Part shown: positions 1 to 7,238 of the stretch, piece by piece | How positions within the stretch are numbered: the first letter of the stretch is position 1 | How the letters are laid out: each line of letters begins with the position of its first letter | Assembly: GCA_945862385.1 (NCBI GenBank) | Contig: CAMAXV010000001.1 | Location: forward strand, 1-64,000 | Direction: 5' to 3' | Origin: Chitinophaga pinensis | GTDB lineage: Bacteria > Bacteroidota > Bacteroidia > Chitinophagales > Chitinophagaceae | DNA: 64,000 bases | Notes under the pieces: model-generated | Seen by the model: the letters and a program-made list of their open reading frames with translations, nothing else | Told to the model about the DNA's origin: nothing | Databases searched by the model: none | Made by a program: the position numbers and the translations under genes

Positions 1-83
1 CAGATTTCCTTGACAGTCCTGCCTGTCTCCTGAGTTCTCAAAATCGACACAATCTGTGCCTCTGAAAAATTCTTCTTTTTCAT
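1..83 (-). CDS. IS3-family transposase OrfA, 5' part only (runs off the window)
   Basis: Reading leftwards from the ATG at 81-83, the first 27 codons give MKKKNFSEAQIVSILRTQET followed by GRTVKEI. This is the typical start of the small helix-turn-helix OrfA of IS3-family elements, whose other members begin with similar K-F-(S/T)-E-X-Q-I-V sequences. The rest of OrfA and the OrfB integrase would lie left of the window. OrfA binds the element ends and, after frameshifting, forms the OrfAB transposase. Family assignment rests on this short stretch plus the terminal sequence at 126-149. Whether the element is intact cannot be judged. Confidence 0.8.
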   Translation of the reverse strand, partial: MKKKNFSEAQIVSILRTQETGRTVKEI

Positions 84-125
84 GTTTAAACCATTTAAGT
101 TAGAAAATATTCTCTAAATCCGAAT

Positions 126-149
126 GGTCTAATTTTGGGGAACCTTACA
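126..149 (-). mobile_element. Probable terminal inverted repeat of the IS3-family element
   Basis: On the minus strand the sequence begins TGTAAGGTTCCCCAAAATTA and continues GACC. It lies 43 bp upstream of the OrfA start. A TG start followed by a run of C and AAAA-TTAGAC is typical of IS3-family ends, so the element boundary is placed at about 149. The partner end and any target-site duplication lie outside the window. Confidence 0.6.
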
Positions 150-233
150 ATCAGCGTTTAGATAAACAAAGAGTAAAATGAAGGGTGCTAAAAGTTTCAT
201 AAAGATAAAATCTTACATTATTGAAGAAATAGT

Positions 234-1325
234 TTAATTGCTTATCATTAATTCCATCAACTTATAGTTAACGTAATAAGTTGTTCTTCCAATTTTTTGT
301 GGCTTTACAATGCCCGCTGCTGTTAGTTTTTTTAACCAGGTTGATGCTGTTTGTCTGTGTGCGATCTCTCTATTTACCAGTAACTCAATTTTGAGATAGG
401 GTAAGGTGAACATTAATTGCAGTAATTCGTGGCTGAATGATGATCCCAATACTTCTTTCATCTTTATTTCATAGTCTTCCTTAATCGAAAGTAGCGCTTT
501 TATTTTTTTAGTGGTAAGCTGCGTTGTTTCAATTAGTGCTGTGAGTATATACATTATCCAGTCGTTCCAATTGTCTTTCTCTGTTAAACTACGTAACAAT
601 TGATAGTATTCTGTTTTGTATCTTATAATGTATGAACTTAAGTAAAGTACAGGCTGTGACAAAAGTTCTTGCTGTACCAGGTACAATGCATTTATTATTC
701 TTCCTGTTCTTCCGTTGCCATCGGCAAATGGATGAATGGCTTCAAACTGATAGTGTATGAATGCCATTTTTACCAATGGATCTACCGCAGATAAATCAGT
801 GTCGTTAATGAACTGTTCCAAGGCGGAAAGTTTTTCTCTTAAAACATCCTCACAGCAAGGCGGTGTAAAAATTACTTCTCCATTTATTGCATTCTTTAAT
901 GCCGTGCCAGGTGTATTTCTGATACCTGATTTATTTTGTTTAATGGTTTGTACAATTTCAACCATTGTATTGGTAAGCAACAAATTTTGTTGAGCTTTCA
1001 TTTTTTCAAGGCCTACATATAAAGCCTCTCTATAGCTCAATACTTCTTTTGCTGCATGATTGGCTGTAGATTCTTCTGTTGCCGCTTTATACAATTCATC
1101 CTGAGTAGTCACAATATTTTCAATTGCTGAGCTATCCTTACTTTCTTGAAGAACGATCGTGTTAATCAGTAATTGAGGATCTGGTAGGGAAGCACAAAGG
1201 CCGTTTAGTTCGCCTAAATGCCGGTAAGCCCTTGCTAGATGCCTCAATATTTCAGGAGACTCCGTAAACCCTATTGGTGGCAGATTAGGTAATTCATTAA
1301 AGGGAGAATTTTTGTTGTATGCCAT
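234..1325 (-). CDS. Fic family AMPylase with N-terminal inhibitory helix
   Basis: A 363-residue Fic protein. The catalytic loop HPFADGNGRTGR is at residues 198-209 and matches HxFx(D/E)GNGRxxR completely, so it should transfer AMP (or a related moiety) from a nucleotide to protein hydroxyls. SSAIEN at residues 65-70 fits the [S/T]xxxE[G/N] inhibitory motif, with Glu69 expected to obstruct ATP. This makes it a class II Fic protein of the Shewanella SoFic type (Fic_N, Fic, C-terminal winged helix). The C-terminus (about 290-363) reads as a winged helix, consistent with DNA binding. The gene is AT-rich compared with the metabolic genes to its right and sits between an IS end and a toxin remnant, suggesting horizontal acquisition. 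It starts at the ATG at 1323-1325. Confidence 0.93.
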   Translation of the reverse strand: MAYNKNSPFNELPNLPPIGFTESPEILRHLARAYRHLGELNGLCASLPDPQLLINTIVLQESKDSSAIENIVTTQDELYKAATEESTANHAAKEVLSYREALYVGLEKMKAQQNLLLTNTMVEIVQTIKQNKSGIRNTPGTALKNAINGEVIFTPPCCEDVLREKLSALEQFINDTDLSAVDPLVKMAFIHYQFEAIHPFADGNGRTGRIINALYLVQQELLSQPVLYLSSYIIRYKTEYYQLLRSLTEKDNWNDWIMYILTALIETTQLTTKKIKALLSIKEDYEIKMKEVLGSSFSHELLQLMFTLPYLKIELLVNREIAHRQTASTWLKKLTAAGIVKPQKIGRTTYYVNYKLMELMISN

Positions 1326-1417
1326 GATGATGAATTTTACTTCTATTTTCGCTATCAGCCATTTTTATTGGCTTCCAGTTCAACATCAATTTTATTTAAT
1401 GATGAAAATACGTCATA

Positions 1418-1449
1418 ATTTCGACATTAAAAAATTATTATGTCGAAAT
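1418..1449. promoter_or_regulatory. Inverted repeat upstream of the Fic gene, possible operator
   Basis: AATTTCGACAT (1418-1427 region) and ATGTCGAAAT (1440-1449) form arms of about ten bases around an A/T-rich centre. The repeat lies about 93 bp upstream of the Fic start and just beyond the stop of the toxin remnant, so it could be a repressor site or a weak hairpin. The Fic protein has its own C-terminal winged helix and is a candidate binder. This is inference only. Confidence 0.4.
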
Positions 1450-1474
1450 ACACCACTATAGACCCTCACCACTT

Positions 1475-1642
1475 TTACTCATAATGAAACCTGCATTTGG
1501 CAATTTGTATTTCATCTTCAACAACCCTGTAATTCAATCGATGCTCTTCATCAATTCGTCTGGACCAAAAGCCGGCATAATTTAACTTCAATGATTCTGC
1601 TTTGCCAACACCTTCAAACGGATGACGTGCAAGTTTCCCAAT
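1475..1642 (-). pseudogene. Truncated YoeB/Txe-type toxin (C-terminal part)
   Basis: The reading frame ends with RHPFEGVGKAESLK, then GFWSRRIDEEHRLNYRV, and finally AKCRFHYE. This is the C-terminal two thirds of the YoeB/Txe mRNA-interferase family, including the GFWSRRI and EHRL segments and the terminal C-R-(Y/F)-H-Y catalytic region. The N-terminal 30 or so residues are absent. Upstream of about 1642 the frame turns into unrelated sequence overlapping the start of the ROK gene, and no YefM-type antitoxin is present. I read it as a decayed toxin-antitoxin locus cut at its 5' end. An in-frame ATG at 1685-1687 could still give a chimeric product of about 70 residues, so complete inactivity is not proven. 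Confidence 0.75.
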
Positions 1643-1685
1643 TGTGTATGGAAATTCGATAATTTTATCGTATATTATAATAACC

Positions 1686-2576
1686 ATGCACATCGGCATA
1701 GACCTTGGCGGAACGCGTATTAAAGCAGTAGCCATTAACTCAATGGGCGAAATACTTGAGCAAAGCTATACACCCACAGATGATGGTGATGATCACCGCT
1801 GGAAACAATCGGTTGCAGCTGCGGTAAGCGGACTGATGCAAAAAACAGGCAGTACGCGGGCAGTAGTGGGCATTTCTGCACCGGGATTGCCCAACAGCAC
1901 CAACGATTGTATCGCCTTCATGCCGGGCAGGATGCAGGGTCTGGAAAATTTCAACTGGTCAGCACACCTCAATCAGCCTGCTTATGTGCTGAATGATGCG
2001 GTTGCAGCTCTGATGGCAGAAGCACGATTCGGTGCCTGCAAACAAGCAAAACACGCAGTGATGCTGACGCTCGGAACAGGAGTTGGCGGCGCAATCCTGA
2101 TCGATGGCAAACCCTATCAGGGTGCTTTCAGTAAAGCTGGTCATATCGGTCACATGGTGATCGACCATGCAGGCGACAATGATGTTACCGGTATGCCAGG
2201 TAGTCTGGAAGAATGCATCGGGAACTGTACCATAGCAAAAAGATCTGCGGGCAGATTCACTTCCACCAGAGACCTCCTGGATGCCGCTGCAGCCGGAGAC
2301 ACGGATGCGGCTGAAATCTGGCTGAAGTCGGTCAGGCAACTGGCGATCGGACTGGCATCCATCACCAATATCCTTTCTCCTGAAGTGATTGTATTGGGTG
2401 GAGGTATCACTGAAGCTGGTGATACGCTCTTCCAGCCATTGGCAACATTTATGGATCAATACGAGTGGCGCGCCGGCGGAAATAGCACTCGTATCGTAAA
2501 AGCAAGCTATGGCGACATGGCTGGTGCCATCGGCGCAGCATCATTCGCACTATCAAAACAGGAAAATGAATCATAA
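1686..2576 (+). CDS. ROK family sugar kinase-like protein
   Basis: A 296-residue actin-like ATPase of the ROK family. The N-terminus MHIGIDLGGTRIKAV contains the phosphate-1 motif; LNDAVAAL carries the likely catalytic Asp; TLGTGVGGAILIDG is the phosphate-2 loop and GHIGH follows. The usual zinc-binding CxCGxxGCxE stretch is replaced by TGMPGSLEECIGN, so the structural zinc site is changed or lost. The ATG at 1686 is chosen over an upstream in-frame start because homology begins at once. The last 11 bases overlap the next gene, implying translational coupling with the Rieske oxygenase. The substrate is not known; ROK members phosphorylate glucose, ManNAc, fructose and related sugars. Confidence 0.88.
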   Translation: MHIGIDLGGTRIKAVAINSMGEILEQSYTPTDDGDDHRWKQSVAAAVSGLMQKTGSTRAVVGISAPGLPNSTNDCIAFMPGRMQGLENFNWSAHLNQPAYVLNDAVAALMAEARFGACKQAKHAVMLTLGTGVGGAILIDGKPYQGAFSKAGHIGHMVIDHAGDNDVTGMPGSLEECIGNCTIAKRSAGRFTSTRDLLDAAAAGDTDAAEIWLKSVRQLAIGLASITNILSPEVIVLGGGITEAGDTLFQPLATFMDQYEWRAGGNSTRIVKASYGDMAGAIGAASFALSKQENES

Positions 2577-3762
2577 AATTTCCATACAAGACCTGATTGG
2601 CCGATACCGTTCCGGTTACAGCCTCGAACAGGATTTCTATACCAATCAGGAAGTCTTCGATGCTGAGTTTGAACACATCTGGAAAACACAGTGGATCTAT
2701 GCCGGAAATGCATGTGCCATTCCAAAAGCAGGTGACTACTTTCTCTACCGTATCCTGAAGGAAGATATCATTCTGATCCGAGATAATAATGGTGAAATCC
2801 ATGCGCATTACAATTCCTGTACCCACAGGGGTTCTGCCCTCTGCCATGAACAAAAAGGTCATGCTGCGAAATTGGTTTGTCCCTACCACCAGTGGGTGTT
2901 CGACAAGGACGGAACCCTGCTGAATGCCCGCATGATGCCTGAAGATTTCTGTCGCGAAGATTTCAACCTGCGTTCAGTTCAGGTAAATGTTACAGGAGGA
3001 TTGATCTTCATTTGTCTGGCAGACAATCCGCCCGACTTCACTCCAATACATGATGCACTGGGCCCCTACCTCCAACCCTTCCTTCTCAATAACGCCAGAG
3101 TGGCTGCTCAGAAAAACTACACATTGATATGTAACTGGAAACTGGTGGCAGAAAATTTCCGGGAATGCTACCATTGTGGTGGTGCGCATCCTGAATATTG
3201 CAATGCTGTGATTGGTGCCAATCTCCGCGAAGACACGTCAACGCTCACAGCAGCAAAAGCGGCTGGCTGGAAAGAAAAAGGACTGGCAACAACGCTGGTA
3301 GAAGTTGAAGGCGATCATACGAGCTATGCAGTCAGGTACCCGCTCAGACCAGGTGTTGAAAGCTACAGCATCGACGGGAAAAGGGTTTCTATACCGATGG
3401 GGAAACATACTGATTATGATGCAGGCGTGGTGGGACTTGTCAACTACCCTAACATGTGGGTAGATGCAGTAAGTGATTATGTGTGGATCATGCGCGTAAC
3501 CCCTGTCTCACCATACGTAACAGAACTTGAATTCTACTGGCTGGTGGATGAAAAAGCGGTTGAGGGAAAAGATTATCACCTCGATAAACTAACTGAATTC
3601 TGGGAAGTAACCGGAGATCAGGACGGACAATTGTGTGAAAACAATTACCGCGGCATTCAAACATCAGGTTACCAACCCGGCCCCTACGCCCCGGTTGAAG
3701 ATCAGGTGGTTAATTTCGTGGACTGGTACGTAAGAAAATTGCAAGCAGGATTGCAACCATAA
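2566..3762 (+). CDS. Rieske-type ring-hydroxylating oxygenase alpha subunit, quaternary-amine-like
   Basis: A 398-residue oxygenase. The Rieske [2Fe-2S] ligands are in CTHRG (C85, H87) and CPYHQW (C105, H108). The mononuclear iron site is in ENFRECYHCGGAHPE, with H203 and H208 as iron ligands and Glu200 in the position bridging to the Rieske centre of the next subunit. A Glu there, in E-C-Y-H-C, is the pattern I associate with carnitine, glycine-betaine and choline monooxygenases; aromatic dioxygenases use Asp. A quaternary amine or similar substrate is therefore plausible but inferred. The start at 2566 overlaps the ROK gene. No reductase gene is adjacent. The 3' end overlaps the convergent MFS gene by 53 bp. 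Confidence 0.88.
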   Translation: MNHKISIQDLIGRYRSGYSLEQDFYTNQEVFDAEFEHIWKTQWIYAGNACAIPKAGDYFLYRILKEDIILIRDNNGEIHAHYNSCTHRGSALCHEQKGHAAKLVCPYHQWVFDKDGTLLNARMMPEDFCREDFNLRSVQVNVTGGLIFICLADNPPDFTPIHDALGPYLQPFLLNNARVAAQKNYTLICNWKLVAENFRECYHCGGAHPEYCNAVIGANLREDTSTLTAAKAAGWKEKGLATTLVEVEGDHTSYAVRYPLRPGVESYSIDGKRVSIPMGKHTDYDAGVVGLVNYPNMWVDAVSDYVWIMRVTPVSPYVTELEFYWLVDEKAVEGKDYHLDKLTEFWEVTGDQDGQLCENNYRGIQTSGYQPGPYAPVEDQVVNFVDWYVRKLQAGLQP

Positions 3763-4852
3763 AAACAATCAAACCATTCAGCAGGAAGATTTGTCCGTAC
3801 GGCATGGCTTTGTCAGCCAAAAAGCCCGTCCAGTAATTCCCTGCAATAGCCCCTAAACCATAATAGGCTGCATACAGCAGAGACTGACCCGTGGCCATCC
3901 ATTTTGCATCCACCAGTTTGCTGACATATTCCACACAGGCCACCCAGAACAGCGACCAGGAAATACCATGCAGCAATTCAATGGGGATAGCCATTTCCGG
4001 CTTACTCACAAAAGCATAAAGCAATAACCGCAGCGACAATACAAGCACCGTCAAAATCAGTGTCATTCTGGTGCCGAATCGCAACATAATCCTTGCTGAA
4101 AAATAAAAGAACGGCAATTCGCAGAGTCCCTGCAAAGACAGTCCATACCCCACAAGTGTTGCGGAAGCACCGTTGCCTTTCATGTAGAGTGAGTAGAAGT
4201 TCCAGATCGCTGTGCCGCCCGTGGAAATGAGCACTACAGCCAGCAAAAGGAACAATAACTGCTTATTTTTTAAGAGCTGAGTAGATCCGGTATAACCTGC
4301 CGATTCAGATGGCAGTATCACATCTTGCTTTGGAAGAAACAAAGTCAGCAGGGCCACACCTGCCATGCTGATGAAAGAAATAACAAACACCATCCCTATC
4401 TGAGAACCATCAATTACTTTGCCGGTGATAATACCCGTCACTGCCCATCCCAGCGCTCCTGCAACCCTCAATGTACCATAGGAAAAAGCAGGGTCTTTAG
4501 CAGCCAGCTGGAGTGAAAGGCTGTCGAATACCGGCTGGATGGTATTGTAGAAAACAGACATGACAATGGTTACTGCCATCAACCAAAGGAACCCTCCCTG
4601 CATCAGGTAGCCCAGGTAACTGAAAGCTGACAACGTTGAAGCAAGTAACAGGATTTTCCGAAACCCGAAACGGTCAGCAAGCGTTCCAGTGAGTGGCTGA
4701 ACCAGGAACATCATCAGGGGTGTTATGCTCAGCACGACACTGGTTTGGATACCAGTCAGCCCTCGGGAAATGCAGAAGTCTGCCATCACAGGCAGCCACG
4801 AAGCCGTACAGCAAAAGACCAGAAAATAAAGGAGCCTGAGCAGGTTTCCCAC
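3710..4852 (-). CDS. MFS transporter, LacY/nucleoside-symporter-like subgroup
   Basis: A 380-residue polytopic membrane protein with about twelve hydrophobic segments. The loop between TM2 and TM3, GTLADRFGFRK, is the characteristic MFS signature (G-x-x-x-D-R-x-G-x-[RK]-[RK]). The overall pattern resembles the MFS_1-like group (3-phenylpropionate/nucleoside/sugar permeases). It converges on the Rieske oxygenase gene with a 53-bp 3' overlap and may import that enzyme's substrate, but this is only positional inference. Confidence 0.88.
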   Translation of the reverse strand: MGNLLRLLYFLVFCCTASWLPVMADFCISRGLTGIQTSVVLSITPLMMFLVQPLTGTLADRFGFRKILLLASTLSAFSYLGYLMQGGFLWLMAVTIVMSVFYNTIQPVFDSLSLQLAAKDPAFSYGTLRVAGALGWAVTGIITGKVIDGSQIGMVFVISFISMAGVALLTLFLPKQDVILPSESAGYTGSTQLLKNKQLLFLLLAVVLISTGGTAIWNFYSLYMKGNGASATLVGYGLSLQGLCELPFFYFSARIMLRFGTRMTLILTVLVLSLRLLLYAFVSKPEMAIPIELLHGISWSLFWVACVEYVSKLVDAKWMATGQSLLYAAYYGLGAIAGNYWTGFLADKAMPYGQIFLLNGLIVFMVAILLAIFLRTSPRN

Positions 4853-4916
4853 AGCAGTAGATTATTATTGATAGAACAAAAAAATCAAGAGTAAAAAACT
4901 CGTTTTAAGGCATTAT

Positions 4917-4936
4917 GCTATTAAAATTTTAATAGC
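4917..4936. repeat. Perfect 20-bp AT-rich palindrome
   Basis: GCTATTAAAATTTTAATAGC reads identically on both strands. It lies just outside the left boundary box of the repeat element at 4942-5174 and repeats part of its box (GCTATT plus A run). The element's right end contains ATTAAAATTTTAAATAGCAC, so this may be a remnant or duplicated end. A regulatory role for the MFS gene starting at 4852 is also possible. Confidence 0.5.
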
Positions 4937-4941
4937 ACTAA

Positions 4942-5174
4942 CGTGTTGTGCTATTAAATACTTGAATAATTCCCCTCCTGTCCAGGAGGGGTGGCACGAA
5001 TGAGTCTGCACCTTCGGTGCAGATGAATGAGCTTGCCTGCCGAAGGCAGGTGACGGGGTGGTGGATTTTAAAATTTGATTCCACCACCCCGCCTCAACAA
5101 ACTCACTTCGTTCATTTGTCTCGGCACCCCTCCTGTCCAGGAGGGGAATTATTAAAATTTTAAATAGCACCACG
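4942..5174 (+). repeat. MITE-like nested palindromic repeat, full copy 1
   Basis: This fills the gap of more than 300 bases between the MFS and NagB genes. From left to right it holds an end box CGTGTTGTGCTATTAAA (4942-4958); the palindrome CCCCTCCTGTCCAGGAGGGG; a small hairpin CTGCACCTTCGGTGCAG; a second hairpin CCTGCCGAAGGCAGG; a large inverted pair GGGGTGGTGGA / TCCACCACCCC; the CCCCTCC palindrome again; and an inverted end box ending near 5174. A second copy in the opposite orientation is at about 54823-55029, and a minimal form is at 12488-12570. It is non-coding; the apparent open frame through it is an artefact of the repeat. Confidence 0.85.
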
Positions 5175-5214
5175 CATCACTTTTAACTGTTTCAATTCAC
5201 AGAGGCATTATCTA

Positions 5215-5943
5215 TTAAGGTTTTAGCAGCACTCCTGCGGCAGCATCCACCATGATAAAGCCCTGTTCATGCAGTTGCATGACACTGGCCGGGAAGGAAT
5301 CGGTGACCGGTCCCTCCACTGCCTGCTGAACAACAGCAGCCTTCGCATTGCCATTCGCCAGCAACAAAACTTTCCGTGAATTGAGCAGGTGTCCGAATCC
5401 CAGGGTAATGCCATATTTCAGCTCCATGGGTTGATCGAAATATTTTTGTCCGACTGAAGCCGTAATCTCATCCAATTCCCGCACATGGGCTTTGAGTTCA
5501 AACGATGATCCCGGTTCGTTGAAGCCGATATGTCCGTTCATGCCGATGCCCACAATCATCAGGTCAATCCCACCCTTTGCAGCGATGAGCGCATCCATGC
5601 TTTGGCACTCTTGTTGCAGATCTGCTGCCAGGGCATTGAAGAGGTGGTATCTTGATGCATCCAGGTTAAGCGGACCAAAAATCCGCTCCTGAAAATCGTA
5701 ATGACAGCTGCCACGCAGTTCCGAAGGAACACCCACCCATTCATCCAGTCCGATGAAAAAAAACTGATCGGTATTTACACCCTGTTCTAGAGCCAATATA
5801 GCCAACTGCTCACACGCACCCCTGGGAGAATTACCAGAAGCCATGCAAATGACTGCATCGGGTTTCTGTTTGAACAGATCAGCTATTTCCTGTGCAGCAG
5901 CCCGATCCAGATCCAGAGCTGTTTCAAATATCCTGACTTTCAT
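5215..5943 (-). CDS. nagB: Glucosamine-6-phosphate deaminase/isomerase family (NagB-like)
   Basis: A 242-residue member of the glucosamine-6-phosphate isomerase/6-phosphogluconolactonase superfamily. Visible motifs are ASGNSPRG (phosphate binding), FIGLDEWVGV with the catalytic Asp (D67), and VGIGMNGHIGFNEP with His138 and Glu143. The Asn before Gly-His is the NGHIGFNEP variant seen in Bacillus-type NagB enzymes, so it is not a defect. The reaction is glucosamine-6-phosphate to fructose-6-phosphate plus ammonia, in the cytoplasm. The ATG at 5941-5943 is chosen because the family's N-terminus begins at MKVRIF; the longer frame adds 23 unrelated residues. No nagA lies next to it. Confidence 0.85.
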   Translation of the reverse strand: MKVRIFETALDLDRAAAQEIADLFKQKPDAVICMASGNSPRGACEQLAILALEQGVNTDQFFFIGLDEWVGVPSELRGSCHYDFQERIFGPLNLDASRYHLFNALAADLQQECQSMDALIAAKGGIDLMIVGIGMNGHIGFNEPGSSFELKAHVRELDEITASVGQKYFDQPMELKYGITLGFGHLLNSRKVLLLANGNAKAAVVQQAVEGPVTDSFPASVMQLHEQGFIMVDAAAGVLLKP

Positions 5944-6014
5944 ATTTTTTTCTTTGGAGTTCAAGATAGATAAAAACCTGTTGGATTTTTGAAATAACCC
6001 TATAAATTGCACTT

Positions 6015-7145
6015 ATGAAGCATTTATTGGTATCATTTTCATTGCTTTTCTTATTGAGTTGTTCGAATAAAGAAAATGGGGGCCCCGAAATTTATGAAGC
6101 AGGTTTTAAAATAATTCAAACGAAGGATACTACAAGAATTTACAAACAAAATACAGATACCTCAGACTATTTGCATTACAGACCACTCGATATAGATGTT
6201 TGGTATCCGGCAACTGTATCTCCAGGTGACACTTCGCTCTATTTTAGAGATATTCTGGGGTTGTTAGAAAATAGAGCGAATTACTATACAGCCTCTAATC
6301 TTGGAAATGGGATAACGCAACAAATTGCTCACTATTTTAGTCAGACCCTGAATTGTTCTGATTCAACCAAGGTTTTAAATTTCAGGACAGCAAGTCATAA
6401 AAATGCAAATCCAGTTGACAGAAAGTTTCCACTTGTTATCTATCTTTCTGCATTCAACGGCATGAGTTATGAAAATTTTAATTTGTTTGAAGAATTAGCA
6501 AAAAAAGGATTTGTTGTAGCTTCAATAAGTTCCATTGGAAGGTTTCCAGGTGATATGACAATGCAAAATGAAGACCTTATGGAGCAAGTGTATGATGCGA
6601 TTGCAGCCTTGGAAAATCTGAAAGGAAATTCAAATATTGATTTTACTAAAATTGGTATAATCGGATATAGTTGGGGCGGACTTTCAGGCTCAATTGCAGC
6701 AAGTAAAATTTCAAATGTCAGCTGTTTGGTTTCTCTTGATGGTTCAGAGTTTCATCATTATGGCAAAGAGAAAGAAGAAAATGCAAATTTTGAAGACATA
6801 AAAAACGGTACAAATTTTAAAAACCTAAGCCTGTCCGTTCCATATCTAAGATTAGAAAGCTCGCCTGTAACAAAAGAAGAAGACTCCATTTATAATTTCA
6901 CAAAGAACCTTTCTTCTGAAAGATATCTGTTTAGCGTCGATTCAGTACAACATGAAGACTTTAGTTGCCTGCCACAACTTGTAAAATTATCGGGTGGTTG
7001 TGAACCAAACCATCATTTTAAAACCATATCGAAACTAGCAATATGTTTCCTGGAAGAAAAACTGAAAAAGGGTAACTCTTTTACAAAAGCCATTAAGGCG
7101 GAATTGAAAAATAATACGATTCGGAAAAATACATTCATGGAATAA
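6015..7145 (+). CDS. Alpha/beta-hydrolase lipoprotein (dienelactone hydrolase / PAF-acetylhydrolase-like)
   Basis: A 376-residue protein with a lipoprotein signal (LLFLLSC lipobox, Cys16). The nucleophile elbow GYSWGG at about residue 219 fits GxSxG, with Ser the likely nucleophile. LDIDVWYPA and PLVIYLSAF before it resemble PAF-acetylhydrolase or dienelactone-hydrolase folds. The His in DSVQHEDF may complete the triad. The gene is clearly more AT-rich than the nagB and PIG-L genes on either side, suggesting separate origin. Its start lies 71 bp from the divergent nagB start, so they may share a promoter region. Substrate unknown. Confidence 0.75.
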   Translation: MKHLLVSFSLLFLLSCSNKENGGPEIYEAGFKIIQTKDTTRIYKQNTDTSDYLHYRPLDIDVWYPATVSPGDTSLYFRDILGLLENRANYYTASNLGNGITQQIAHYFSQTLNCSDSTKVLNFRTASHKNANPVDRKFPLVIYLSAFNGMSYENFNLFEELAKKGFVVASISSIGRFPGDMTMQNEDLMEQVYDAIAALENLKGNSNIDFTKIGIIGYSWGGLSGSIAASKISNVSCLVSLDGSEFHHYGKEKEENANFEDIKNGTNFKNLSLSVPYLRLESSPVTKEEDSIYNFTKNLSSERYLFSVDSVQHEDFSCLPQLVKLSGGCEPNHHFKTISKLAICFLEEKLKKGNSFTKAIKAELKNNTIRKNTFME

Positions 7146-7238
7146 TTCTAAGTGGCGTTTTTAAATTTTAGTTCTGGCACTGCACTTTTATTAAAAGAAT
7201 GGTTTTTGCAGTAACTTAACGGAACAAACTATGCCATC

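Noticed and set aside
1959-2459. 166-codon frame antisense to the ROK gene
   Set aside because: Shadow of a strongly conserved plus-strand gene; Cys/His-rich random composition.
4913-5173. 86-codon open frame on the minus strand across the repeat
   Set aside because: It is entirely made of the nested palindromes of the MITE-like element; the matching frame at 54820-55032 arises the same way.
5215-5943. Loss of a catalytic Asp in NagB (Asn in NGHIGFNEP)
   Set aside because: This is a recognised variant of Bacillus-type deaminases, not an inactivating change.
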